From NCBI GenBank assembly GCA_050084515.1, contig CM114274.1, forward strand, positions 28,706,001 through 28,770,000: 64,000 nucleotides of DNA, in the 5' to 3' direction. The DNA comes from Blasia pusilla (Eukaryota; Marchantiophyta; Marchantiopsida; Blasiales). The notes below the pieces were generated by a model. The model made no database searches, was not told where the DNA came from, and was given only the letters and a program-made list of their open reading frames with translations. The position numbers and the translations under genes are program-made. Positions 1 through 10,494 of the stretch are shown piece after piece. How positions within the stretch are numbered: the stretch's first letter is position 1; each line of letters opens with the position of its first letter.

Positions 1-206
1 CAGAACCTTTACTTCTTCATTTGAGATGGAAACCACAGGTACATGGCGTGGATGCTATTTGCAGAGGAGCACCCAAGTTCATTGGAGGCGCATTTTTGCG
101 TGAAGGCAGTCGTGCTCCATCCATTTCCTTATCACATGGCAACGGTGGAAATGGCAATGCATGCCATGAATACGTAAGTTTCCTCTTCCTTAAGTTTGAT
201 TGCTTC

Positions 207-1720
207 AACCCGTCGGAGTCAGACCAGTTGAATAAGTGGAAAGCTTGAAGATGGGCAAGAATGATTTGAGTCTCTTGCCACCATATTGTTTGTGGTCAAT
301 GTCATAGTAAAGCAAACCGTCGGAGTCCGACAGGTTGCCTGGTGGCCAAGCACACCAGATTAATTCGGGATACTAAAGCCAGTCAAACATCGACGGGTGG
401 AAAAATGACTGCATGATTTATTTGTTTTGCAATCCGTCAGACTCCAATGAGTTGCACAATGAGGGATAACAAATCATCAAACAAGGAGGAGGAGGAGCAA
501 GCCCTTGAGACAACGGACTTGGTGGGTAAGGTCGTCACCACCAAAGACAAATCCACAGCGGGTTTGAGAAAGGCGAGGGGATCAAAGAATTCCGAGGTGG
601 AGTCTTCGTGAAAGGAGGCTGAGTCCTCAAGGTGAGAGGCGGAACCGTCCAGGTGAGCGGGGCGAGAGGGCCGGACTAGGTCCTCATCCAAGAAAACTCT
701 TGTGGAGTCTGAAGTAACAGAGACTCCCACAAGCCGACAGCACACTCGAGAGAAGCGAAAGCGGGAGGCACTTGGTTTGTCCGAGGGAGGAGATAAGGAT
801 GTGGAATACACTCCATCATCCTTAGGCTGGCATAGGGAAAAAACCACCAGGACAAGTATCCTTGTTAACTTGACTTATCTTGTCGATGAGTTGCAAAGTT
901 TCAGCTCTCAAGAGTCGACACCTGCCATCGACAAATTGACCGTGCTGGGATGAAAACTCCTTCTAAACGGGCACATCCCCTAAACGGTGTATGGGGTGGT
1001 TGAGGAGGTGGCGGATTTTCCTTCTGGGTTTCGCTTATGGGACAAAAATCCGTCTGACACTGTCCCACACTGGAATGTCCCGCTTTCGTACGACTAGATC
1101 GCGTTGTTGTTTTCTTATGCCGACACGTATCTGAGTGACAGGGGTTGTTTCTTGGTCCTCATTGGAGGGAGCGAAGACAAGATCTTCAACCTTCAGTGCG
1201 TGAAGAGGTCGCTAAAGTGGAGGAAGGCGCAATCATGGATAACTAAAAACGAGTATCCACTCCGATCGGCGACGAGTCAAGTCCGGGTAAGTCCTCTTAT
1301 TAAACGAATTTAGTTTAACAAAAATTCAACCCATCGGGCTCCCACGGGTTGTATCTGTGCATGCAACCCGTCAGAACTCAACAGCTTGTGTCTGCGGTGT
1401 TGCAATCCGTCTAAAAGCGATGGGTTGCAAACTCACCAACAAGTCTCCATTGACTGCAACCCGTCGGAATCCGACGGGTTGCAAGTAGCACAGCTTTTCC
1501 CCGGGTTTGTGGATTCATGCAACCCGTCTGAAAGTGACGTGTTGTTCTTATATTAGGAACTTCTCAACTCTGAACAATTGTATTCAGCTGTAAGCAAACC
1601 ATTGTTCTCGAGACGGTGGAGGTTTTGTCCAGCAAGATGAGCAACCTGTCGGCTTCTAACGGGTTGCTCATGGCCAAAAAGGGGTCTTAGAGTTGTAAGA
1701 CAACCCGTCGGACTGCGACA
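207..1720. repeat. cluster of short palindromic repeats (left block)
   Basis: About ten copies of a roughly 27-bp inverted repeat are scattered here. The best copy, at 1456-1482, is a perfect palindrome with arms GCAACCCGTCGG and CCGACGGGTTGC around a 3-nt centre. Degenerate copies lie near 207-230, 312-338, 429-457, 1327-1351, 1362-1388, 1401-1430, 1518-1546, 1641-1667 and 1690-1720. Most keep the GCAACCC start and the GGGTTGC end, and the centre drifts. Copies lie both inside and outside the methyltransferase-like exon block. I do not recognise the family. Confidence 0.85.
480..1285 (+). pseudogene. 5' exon block of a DNA N4/N6 methyltransferase-like gene
   Basis: One reading frame is traceable, with a low-complexity, charged N-terminal part (about 480-950) and then a globular part (about 984-1285). 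The globular part includes DFPSGFRLWDK, HWNVPLSYD, ADTYLSDRGCFLVLIGG and KSWITKNEYP-like stretches, with KAQSWITKNEYPLRSATSQVR near its end. DFPSGF stands where permuted (beta-class) amino-methyltransferases have DPPY or DPPF, and the hydrophobic strand that follows fits the next core strand. The frame has TGA at 951, TAA at 981 and TAG at 1095; the last fits a CAG to TAG change. It ends at a good donor, CGG|GTAAGT, at 1286. The family assignment is my inference from motif order together with 3248-3685. It could instead be an unrelated transposon ORF. Confidence 0.4.
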
Positions 1721-3247
1721 AGTCGTTGTTCTGTCAGGCCTATTGGCCAAGTTCGAACAAGTTGGTAATTAGTATGGACAAGTATGACGGTGTCGTATAG
1801 TAAAATCAACCAATGTGTAAACTCCTTCGTCATTAAGTGTTAGATAGAGTTTCATTAGTATTAAGTAAACTGACTTAGAAAAAGGAGATTCTTATGTTTA
1901 AACCTCTTTATGGTGCCTCTTTTATGCGGGCCCAACTTTAGGAAAAGGAGGTAATAAATAAAAGATGACTTTATAAAAGTAAAGTAGTTGCTTTAATGAA
2001 AAGCAAAAGTAGTCTTGGTTGGTGGCTAGGTTAGTTGGGGTAATTTGGAAAATATCAAGTGGGTAAAAGAGGATATTTTGGAAGAGATAAGAGGAAATCT
2101 ACTTGTGTCGAAATATGATTGGCTAAGCCTTGAGAGGAAGCCATGTGGCACAAGATAAGATAAGCTCTATTTCGTACTCTTGTGGATCCCTTGTGAGTAT
2201 ATAAAGAGGAGGGAACTTCAAGGGTTCATCACCTTCTATTCCACATCTTGAGTCTCTCGTGTCTCTCTTGAGTGTATGGCTTTGGGATTGCTTGCTCTTC
2301 CAATGAGAGTGGATCACCCCTCTTGGGAGAGTAACTTGACCATGGTCTATTGTTCGAGAGATTTCAAGAGTGGTGTGTGTGTGTGTGGGGATGAGAGGTT
2401 TGTCACCATAGAAGAGTTTAGTCATACTAAAATAGCGGATGTTTTGGCTTGTTACTTCCCTAATGAGAGTGGATTACCCCTCTTGGGAGAATAACTTCGC
2501 CAAAACCCATTCCTGAGGAGAGTAGAGAATGTGTGTCAAGCATGGATAGGGGTGGAGCACGAGCTGTGCCCGACTTTCCTTTCCTCAATCCTTACCATGT
2601 CAAGGTACTCTTTGTAGATAGGCACTGGTTCACTCGCTATTTAGTTTATCACTTTGGGAAGGCGTTCATGAACCAGGTCATGCAATCTCCAACTCCGGTG
2701 ATTCTTCCTATTATCACATATGGAAGGACATGGGATTGTACTTTATATGTCCTTATATAGCGATCCATGGATGTCAATAGGCATGCTCAAGTAGGGTTTT
2801 ACACTAGTTGTGCTATCTTCCTCTGTACAAGCGTAAAATAGTTTATAGGGATTTTATAGTTAGGAATTTTGGGGTCCGATGTTACGAAGAAGTGATCGCC
2901 TCGGCACTTCCATTTGTGATACCTGTCGTGAGAGAATGGAGAGTGTACATCATAATTTTGTATTGAAAAAGGAGAACTTATTAGAGAGTTCACCTTGCAT
3001 CGACCGCATCTACCGCAGCTAGAAGGCCCGCCCTTGCTCGAAGAAAGACTCTCGACACGACAACGGGTTGAAAAGAAACCTGTCGGATCCCGAAGGTTTG
3101 CACATTGTGTCAGTTTATGGAGAGTAGACCAGCGGTCTACTAGCTTTTTCTTTTTTTTGACATTAGTTTTTACCTGCTTGTTAACAGATGGACCACTAAT
3201 TTGTCTACTGCTTTCTAAGACCCAAGCATAACTTCCAAGTGTTCCAG
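1286..3247 (+). other. intron-like segment with palindromes and an LTR-like promoter
   Basis: A GTAAGT donor at 1286 and a GTTCCAG acceptor at about 3247 bracket this stretch, and coding resemblance resumes on both sides in a compatible order. Inside are several palindromic repeats, an AT-rich part (1750-2100) and an LTR-like block with a TATA box. A pair of direct repeats (GAGAGTGGATCACCCCTCTT and its copy) lies at about 2303 and 2465. A short open frame at 2533-2760 is not recognised. Whether this is a true intron or a later insertion cannot be settled by eye. Confidence 0.35.
2198..2206 (+). promoter_or_regulatory. TATA box of an LTR-like promoter
   Basis: TATATAAAG is followed by a purine-rich GAGGAGGGAAC run and a CT-rich leader with repeated TCTCTCGTGTCTCTCTTGAG text. 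This layout is common in plant LTR U3/R regions. No matching second LTR was found in the window. Confidence 0.35.
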
Positions 3248-3685
3248 ATCCCAGATCGAGTGGATCCATGCTCCGATGGATACAGACTAGTCTCTACCAT
3301 TCCCCCCCGGGAATTTACACGCAAGACAGGACCCCCTTACTTGGAGGAAGAGAAAAAGTCACGTGCCTTGATGCAAACGCTCATCGAGCTCTGCTCGAGG
3401 CCGGGTGACTTGGTCTTTGACTTCGTGGGCCTATTAGGGGCGAGTATCAGAGGTGCCTAGCATAGATCCCGCCTTGAGGGAAGGCGGGAACTTTTTGATC
3501 TTTGCAAAGAGGCAAAGGCGGATTACGAGAGGCTAGTGGAAGTATACAACTCTCCTCCAAAGCCAAGAGCTCCGGTTCTAGAACCACCATTGATAGTGAC
3601 ACCATCGTCACTTCCTTCTATTCCAAAAATCGTGAGGGTAAAGCCGAGAATAATTGTGGAAGAGCTATCGGACGATGACGAGTGA
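3248..3685 (+). pseudogene. 3' exon block of a DNA N4/N6 methyltransferase-like gene
   Basis: A continuous frame of about 145 codons is broken by a single TAG at 3458-3460 that reads as a CAG (Gln) to TAG change. It carries a substrate-loop-like stretch (PREFTRKTGPPYLEEEKKS), then LIELCSRPGDLVFDFVG and LLGASIRGA. This resembles the PGD-V-DPF-GSGT motif I found near the C-terminus of permuted amino-methyltransferases. After it come LEGRRELFDL and ADYERLVEVY, where the family has its E-x-D and Y helix, and then a proline-rich, acidic tail ending EELSDDDE-stop. Motif IV comes first and motif I last, as in the beta class. Val replaces the usual Pro/Gly positions of motif I (DFVGLLG), so activity is doubtful even without the stop. 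The assignment is inferred from motif order only. Confidence 0.45.
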
Positions 3686-3709
3686 GTTCAAAGATTTATT
3701 GTACCCAGC

Positions 3710-3958
3710 TTGACTGAAGCGTTTTGGAGTAGGGTGCTTTCCAACGACGGAGCACATATTCATACTGGATGGGTGTCTCCTTGCAAAGCATACAAGATTT
3801 ACTGCCGAGGAAGGTGTTGGGACTCAAATCATGTTACATGGGACCGTTATGGTGTACCTAGGGGAGGGCCAAGGCTCTCGAATTCTCCAATATTTTTGAT
3901 CCCTGTCTACAATCGGCCAGAGGAGCCACTTGTATCCCAAGACATTCATTTTGTATAG
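3710..3958 (+). CDS. unassigned short ORF downstream of the methyltransferase-like block
   Basis: An open frame of about 82 codons begins shortly after the TGA of the preceding block. Its protein is rich in Trp, Cys and Pro (SRVLSNDGAHIHTGW, then WDRYGVPRGG) and shows no domain I recognise. It could be the tail of a second ORF of the same element or a chance frame. The AT-richer flanks and palindromic repeats downstream do not help. Confidence 0.15.
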   Translation: MTEAFWSRVLSNDGAHIHTGWVSPCKAYKIYCRGRCWDSNHVTWDRYGVPRGGPRLSNSPIFLIPVYNRPEEPLVSQDIHFV

Positions 3959-4160
3959 GAACCTAGGAGAGTTAGGAGTAAATTTGTAGATGACAAGGCT
4001 GAAGAAATCATAGACTAGATCAAATGTACATTTCCAAGCTTCCCTCGGATGTAATAAAGGACACACAATTTTTGAACCATGATGGTTTTTGTAAACTTCT
4101 GTTGAATTTTTTTTGTTCTTGTCGATTGTATTGGTCTATCTACTCGAGGCTGTTTATTTT

Positions 4161-4600
4161 GCAACCCGTCGGATCCCGACGGGTTGCAACTTGTCACAAT
4201 ATTTTAAACCCCTTGCAAGAAACTTGTCGGATTCTGACAGGTTGGCTGCTTGAGTGATCCCACTCTTTTCTTGTTAGTCCAACTTTTCAAGTATTTTGGC
4301 AGGTTTCTTCACTTTTGCCTCGTTCCCCCATTATCGTCACACCATTCTTCTCTAACACGGTATTTTAGAGACGTGTTGGATTCCTACTGCCTGTCGGGTT
4401 CTCATGTCAGATTCCCAACCAGTCGGATTCTCAAGGGTTGCAGGGTGGAATGGAATCACTTCTCAAGATCCTTCTTTTGTTGTGGTGTGCTTGCTTGCAA
4501 GGGATGCAACCCATTGGATTCTGACCGGTTGCAAGAGTTGCAACCTGTCGGATGCTGACAAGTTGGAAGAGGTGCAACTTGTGAGATTCCAACATTTATG
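4161..4600. repeat. cluster of short palindromic repeats (right block)
   Basis: This is the same palindromic family as at 207-1720. A perfect copy sits at 4161-4187, with the arms GCAACCCGTCGG and CCGACGGGTTGC. Decayed copies are near 4215-4245, 4415-4440, 4504-4531, 4537-4563 and 4574-4592. Another decayed copy is at about 3060-3100. Confidence 0.85.
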
Positions 4601-5580
4601 GTCTGAATGAAGGGACATGGGTGCATCAGTTGCTCTTTACTCCTGACAGCTATCAACCTTTTGGTTCAATTGTCCTCTCACTCTCATCACATTTTCTTCT
4701 TGATGCATACATTTCTCAGTGGTTGAGAGAATGGTGAAACCAAGTTGTCAAACGTATAGCATTCCATGGTATAATTTATGCACCCATTCATGAGCCAACA
4801 TCATCCAATGCTATCATGAAAGTCTTTGGCTAGCATGAGTGATGAGTGATTTTTTCTATTGTGGAAAATCCCCTCATGGATGAGTATTGATCGGATGGGA
4901 TATTTAATGCAAGAAGAGTCAACAATCCATAATATCAACCACATCTTCAGAGAAGTTAAACCTTGAAGGGCACAAGAGTCTATTGAGACCATAGTTAGAG
5001 TCTTTATTTCAACCTTTCATTGAGATGAAATTGCTACTTCGGGTCAAATTATCTACCGATGGTCCTCTCGACATTAATACCCCTTAGCCCGGCTTACTGT
5101 AGAGCTGGCTTAGACAGGAAATCTGAAGAAATTTGGGCTCACATGGAGAGTGATGGAAGGATGTTTGTAGTGGTCTTATGATGTCTACTTGTTCTTCCAA
5201 GCCTCGTAAAAGAAGGTTACTCTAGGCCCAAATGTGGTCCACTTGCTACTCTCTTCTAAAGATTTCATGAATTTGAAAGCAAACAAAAATTCAAAAATGT
5301 CAAAAAGTTTTGAAGAGAGGAGGCGGATGCTGCCCTTTTTTTTTAAGAGAGACTCCCCTCTCTTCCTCTCTTCCTCTCTCTTGCCAGAATACCAGCCGCC
5401 CAAAAAATCTTGACCCTTTTTCCTACAATGGGCAGCTTGAGAATTGTGCCATCTAGCTCACGTAGTTTGTAAGTGGCATTGTAAAAAATGAAGACTATAA
5501 TATATGAACCAAACCAACGACGTGCAAACTTCTTAATTGTACTATGTTTGGCTGTCGAGGCTATTGTCGTGCACCAAGAC
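4600..5580. other. no gene seen
   Basis: Mixed-composition sequence between the palindromic cluster and the first gypsy fragment. It contains a CT-rich run (about 5338-5385). I see no convincing coding region. Confidence 0.5.
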
Positions 5581-6480
5581 TCAATCTTCTTCTCTTCTGG
5601 GCTGCTTTCGAAGTTGATGGGTTTGGTCAAAGCGCTCCTTGTTTCTCAACCTTGCTTCCTTCATTTTCACTAATGCTTTTGCGACATCTTCTTCACAACG
5701 CTCTAGTTGCTGTATTCGAAGTGCTAGGAGCTCGTCCCTATCAAGCTGGTCCTCCCACAGCAAACCCATCCAAGTGGGAATATCTCCTTTTGCTCGCATT
5801 ATTGACTTTTGAACTATCATAAACTCTGTAGGCATGAACCCTGTAACAATACTTTGAGTGGTTCTATCTACCCATAAAGTAAATGAAACCAATCTAGGCC
5901 AATCAACATAACGGTCTCCACACGCTTTTACTAATGCTTGAATGATTGGAGGATGTCCCCTTTCGCTCTTTCCATTTGCCTCTGGATTCATGGAGGTTGT
6001 TAATCTCAACTATACTCCATATGTCTTTAAGAACTCTTGAGCTTCCTCCGTATTCAACTCACCTCTATCTGCACGAATTCTCCCAATACTCCCATATCGA
6101 GCAAAAATATCCTCTAGAATAAAATGACATATAGGCTCTATTGTTTTAGCTCGTAAAGCCCTCCCTTCTACAAAGTTGGACAATTCTTCTCTTGCTAGGA
6201 CCAGGTAGCGCATTCCTCAAAGACCTAGTGGCATAGCAACTAGATCTACTATCCACTGATGATGAATAAACAAAGGATAAGTGGGTTTAAGTCCATCTCT
6301 CACCCTGATTTTTTATTGAAATTGACATTCAAGACATGACCCAACATATCTCTCAACATCCTTCTACACGCTTTTCCACCAATACCTCTCCTTTATTATG
6401 GTGAAAGTTGCCCATATACCTCTATGTCCTGCCCATAAAGAATTGTTGAATTCTTTAAGTACGTGCACTTTTGTTCCATT
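5581..6480 (-). pseudogene. Ty3/gypsy integrase fragment (element A)
   Basis: Read on the minus strand, this is a retroviral-type integrase that inserts element cDNA. The zinc-binding part shows KERYWWKSV and CLECQ. The leader RDGLKPTYPL and DLVAMPLGL comes next, then the catalytic core with YLVLAREELSNFVEGRALR, ARYGSIGRIRADRGEL and NPEANGKSERGHPPI. The second catalytic Asp (ADRGE) and the Glu region (NGKSERG) are visible. The C-terminal tail ends in a charged helix rich in Arg and Gln. Stops interrupt the zinc domain, one sits just before YLVLAR, and one follows the TYGV stretch. No gag, protease or RT of this element is attached. This integrase type differs from that of element B at 10.5-12.2 kb, so two elements are present. 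Confidence 0.85.
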
Positions 6481-8270
6481 GTCATCCACCATCCTCAAGG
6501 GAATTCCATCTCTCCTCTTTGGCCTTTTCCAAAGATATCCATCTTGTTGTAGATAGTCGTACGCCTTCTGTCGAATCTCCTTGAAGAAATTTTCTCTCCA
6601 CCCTTCGTCTCTTTGAAGAGTGCTTAAATAGCGCCCAGTTTCTTTTAACTTGTTGTAATGTACAAGAGTTATAAGAATTGATCTTTTTATGATGATTTGT
6701 GGGGTTCGATCCCCAAGAGGATCACTATTATCCGAAAAGAAAGTTAAAGTGTGTCGTTTATGTGAAGTTGATAGTTATGTTGATACAAAACAGATTCAAA
6801 TATTCATCCGCTTATTCTCCTTCTTACCAGTACCAAGATTTTCCTTTCCTTTGTCCTCTCAAGTGGAATCAAATGAACGCTCAAGCAGATTTGCACTCAA
6901 TACCAAAGAACCTCATAGAGATCTCATCAACGAGATGGCTTCTCCTACCTTGGGAACTCAATCCATCTTGGCAAGCTACTCTCTGTCAAACAGATTTCTC
7001 ACATCTCTATGTTGATTATTCTATCAGTGAAAGTTGCTCTCCCAATCCACTCCTCACTCTATAGACCCAATAAGAATTCTTAGACATACGCATTGCAACA
7101 TCAGAATGAAGAAAGGGATTCTTTACTATTCCATCAAGAACAAGAAAGCTTCAAAGTGTATATAAGCACGAGAGGGTACTACTCTCTTGCTCGGACCATT
7201 CCTATAGCAAAAGGATATCCTAAGAGAATGAGGATGAGAACTACGTTCATGATCATCCTTAAATATCCTTCCAAACGGTATCAATACTAAGGATCTGAAA
7301 TGCTTCTTGTTAAGTAGGCACTTATTGGGATCTTTTAACTACTTTGATCTACGTTTCTCTTAAGTTTTCCTATGATTCCTAGAAATACGCTGGTCATAAC
7401 TGTTCTACCTTCCTATCTGGTCCAAAAAGTCACGCCTCTTCCTAGCCTAACTACTCTAACGATGTGCCCCTTGGAATCGTGGATAGTCTTCTCTTCAATG
7501 CGAAGTCGGGACCTCTTCTTCTTCTTTCTGAGACTAAGCTCTTTCTCTTCTTCCCAAGAGGAAGTGCTGCATTCTTTATGCTTGTTCCAAGTACTTTTTT
7601 CTTCCTTCTTCATTCTTCTGCGAAGTACTGCTTCTTCGTCTTGGTGCTTCATACAAGAACGAAGTACTTCAAAACCATGTTCTTTATTCGTGCTTTTTTG
7701 TCTTTCCCAAGCTTCGCTCTTGGTCTTTAGACTTTCTGAATTCAAGTCCCTCTCCTCCAAGGCAAATCCTTGATGTCCCACCTCTCTACCTTATCCTTGG
7801 AGCTTCATAGTCAATTCCAATACTCCTCATTCTCCCAATACGCCAAAAAACAAATTCAAGACAGCCTTTTACTTCAAAGAGTCTTCATTCTTGAAGACAT
7901 GTATAAGAATTGTATCGTGTTTATCTTCCACAATTGCAAAATTGTGGGTATCATATACCCCCTCCCTCAAATGTGAGCCACCCGGGTGAACACATCAAGG
8001 TTCTACATCTAAGTCCATAAATGTATCTTCTAATCCTTCAAACTTAGTTGTAGGAGGAAAATGGCCATGAATAGTTGAAGGTTTGTTAATGATGTTGGGC
8101 GTGTGGTTCCGCATTCTCTCCCTCCACTGAACGACTACGAACAAAGTGCCTAGTACTTTGTTCTGAACCGAGACGTCCGTGGGTGTAAAAGAAGTGATCT
8201 CTTCAATTGGTACATTGAGTGTAGGGGATGTCTCCAGAAGAGGCTTGATATGGTTGTCAAATTGGCGTTT
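6480..8270. other. transposon-derived spacer, no firm gene
   Basis: No intact gene. A minus-strand frame at 7413-7781 encodes a Lys/Glu/Arg-rich chain ending in HDSKGHIVRV and RGVTFWTR. This could be residual gag or linker of a retroelement, but the matching plus-strand text is mostly a CTT/TTC-rich stretch (7495-7740), which makes the frame suspect. Confidence 0.4.
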
Positions 8271-10252
8271 CTAGTGTTTGTTGACATATGTTAATTCTTC
8301 TATCGTGTGTTGTTCAAAGTTCTTCATCGCCTCTTCCAAAATCTCCTTGGCATCTTTGGGGTCTAGCTAAACTTTGTTTAGAAGCTTCTGTTCTGCCTCC
8401 AAGACTCAGATCCTTCCGGTGGCTTCCGATAATTGTGCCACCAAGTCGGTGTTGGTTTCTTGCTCATCTTGAAGTAACTGCTATCTTCTTGAATTCCGTT
8501 TGTAGAAGATTCACTTGTTGGTGATATTGCTGAATCTACTATGAAGCCTGCTTCACTTGCCCGTACAACTAATCTTCCCCACACTCAATATTGATTGCCA
8601 AACTTTCCCACTGTTGCGCGTTCTGGTATTCATATTGAGATGTTAACAATTCTACTTGAGCCTTACGAAGCATCGCCTTATTGTCATCAAGCTCTTGACT
8701 ACGAAGCTCGACCTGGTTATGTAACATGCTTTGTTGTGCTTCATTCTCGGACGAGGATTGTGCGGTGCTATGTAAGTCATTCAACTCTTGGATATACTAA
8801 TCAACTTCTGCCTTATCACCTATGGGCAATACCTTTTGAAGATGGGTCATGATGGACATGGCCACATTCAAGAACCAAGAAAGATGCATCATAGTCCTTG
8901 GCATTTGACGAAGAGTGTGGGAGGAGTCAGTAGTACTTGGTGTCTTCATAGGTTCTTCCGACGATGCAGGATCCGTATCCAAAGAAATCTTGAAATTTAT
9001 CGCCTGCGCTTTGGTTGAGGGACTACGGCCCGCTCTTTGTCTTTCCTCCAATAAGAACTAGGATGTGTCGCCTTCTACTTGCTTTGTTAGTCGGCGTGAC
9101 CTCACGGCTACCCGAAGCGGAAGCGTCACCAGTCTTTGGCATGCGCATCAAAGTCAGCGGTGTCCAATCCAATGCCTCATCAGTAGTGAGTTCTTGCTTA
9201 TGAATGTAAAAATGAATTAAGAATGGGGACAACAAATACTTCGTACTCGGATGAAGCATTTCAATCATCCCTCGCACTTGGCCATCCAAGAATGCAATGA
9301 ATTCCACACCTGGCGTTTCTAGTTCTAAATGTTGATTCCACATCACAAAGCACATCTTGACAAGCTTGTTGGTCAAGTACTAAGAACGGGCAGGATAGAA
9401 CAGGGTCATCAAGTGTTTGCAAAATTGTGCAAACAAGTGTGGTGATAAGGAAGTAGCTTTATAACCATTCCGTCCTAAGCAGTCTGACGTCACACGTCCC
9501 AACGCTAGCAGGTCTTTGTGTTTCACCAAAATTTTGGTATCTTATTCATACTTAGGAGCGGAAGGAAGCATATACGTCGCTCTCCAATCTTCTGGAGCCC
9601 AATTGTATGGATGAGCTCGGTATCAGAACCCCTTTTTCCTTAATCTTGCAACCGCAGACGAAGAATGAACCTCCCCGAGAAGCTCGCTTGATGTGAGGGT
9701 CCAATTCGATTGAAAAAATACGGCCTGCGCCCACTCTTTGAGTGCTTTGACCAATTCCAGAGTAAGCTTGATAATCGGCATTGCCACGCTTTGCATGATG
9801 GGAGCCAAGTCTTCATGCGGCATCGTTGGCGAAGAGCAAAGTTGCATGGGTTGGTTTTTGTATGCTCTGCGCTTTGACGTGCTGCGTAACCTTGGAGGCT
9901 CTGCGTCCATGAGAATGAGTGTTTGGGTAATAGAAGTGAAATATGCCTACGAAATCCTTTAACGATTTCTTGGTCATGGCGGCGCCGATATGGCAGCGAT
10001 GGTGGCAGTTTGTTAGCGCGTGCTAGTTGTAATAATGGTCGTGGTTTCTTGCTCTTGGATGACATGCAAAGCATATCCTATGCTCTGCGCCTCGTTGAAG
10101 AAGGAAGAAGCTTTGTCTTTGAGCTTTGTCCAAGCGCGAAGCACTATAGTGTTTTGGGATGCTTGGTACCCTCGTGAAGCACAACCCTTGCTACGACCGC
10201 GCTTTGCTTTAGAGCAAAGGACAGTGTCACGAAGCACTTCCCCCTCCCTCAT
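8270..10252 (-). pseudogene. decayed extra ORF(s) downstream of element B integrase
   Basis: On the minus strand, below the element B integrase, broken frames continue in the same direction. One (9023-9376) reads KLVKMCFVMWNQHLELETPG, PSTKYLLSPFLIHFYIHKQEL and then a basic tail. Another (8569-8784) is Gln/Glu/Leu-rich with coiled-coil spacing (LRSQELDDNKAMLRKAQVEL). Upstream frames (9552-9910) contain FFQTEW-like and WAPEDWRATYMLPS text broken by stops. I do not recognise a family. The position, after integrase and in the same orientation, fits an additional transposon protein or a gag of a neighbouring element. No function is assigned. Confidence 0.35.
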
Positions 10253-10494
10253 AGTTCAGTCAGGGTAGGTTCCAGTTCATGGTATCTTCGCACATGCATG
10301 CCATTAACACGAGTCGGTAATGCCTCTCCGTTCAAGGTCTGCAACCGCGACTACCCATTCTGGAATATTTCCACCACATGGTATGGTTCCATCCAATTCA
10401 ATTTTAACTTCCCTGGAAATTTCAATGGGCGATTATCATACAGCAATACAAGGTCTTTGGTACTTATAGTTTGCGGTCGTAGATGTCTGTCATA

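Noticed and set aside
6700-6718. GGTTCGATCCCC resembles a tRNA B box
   Set aside because: No A box at the right distance upstream and no cloverleaf arms; it is a chance match or a SINE-like trace at best.
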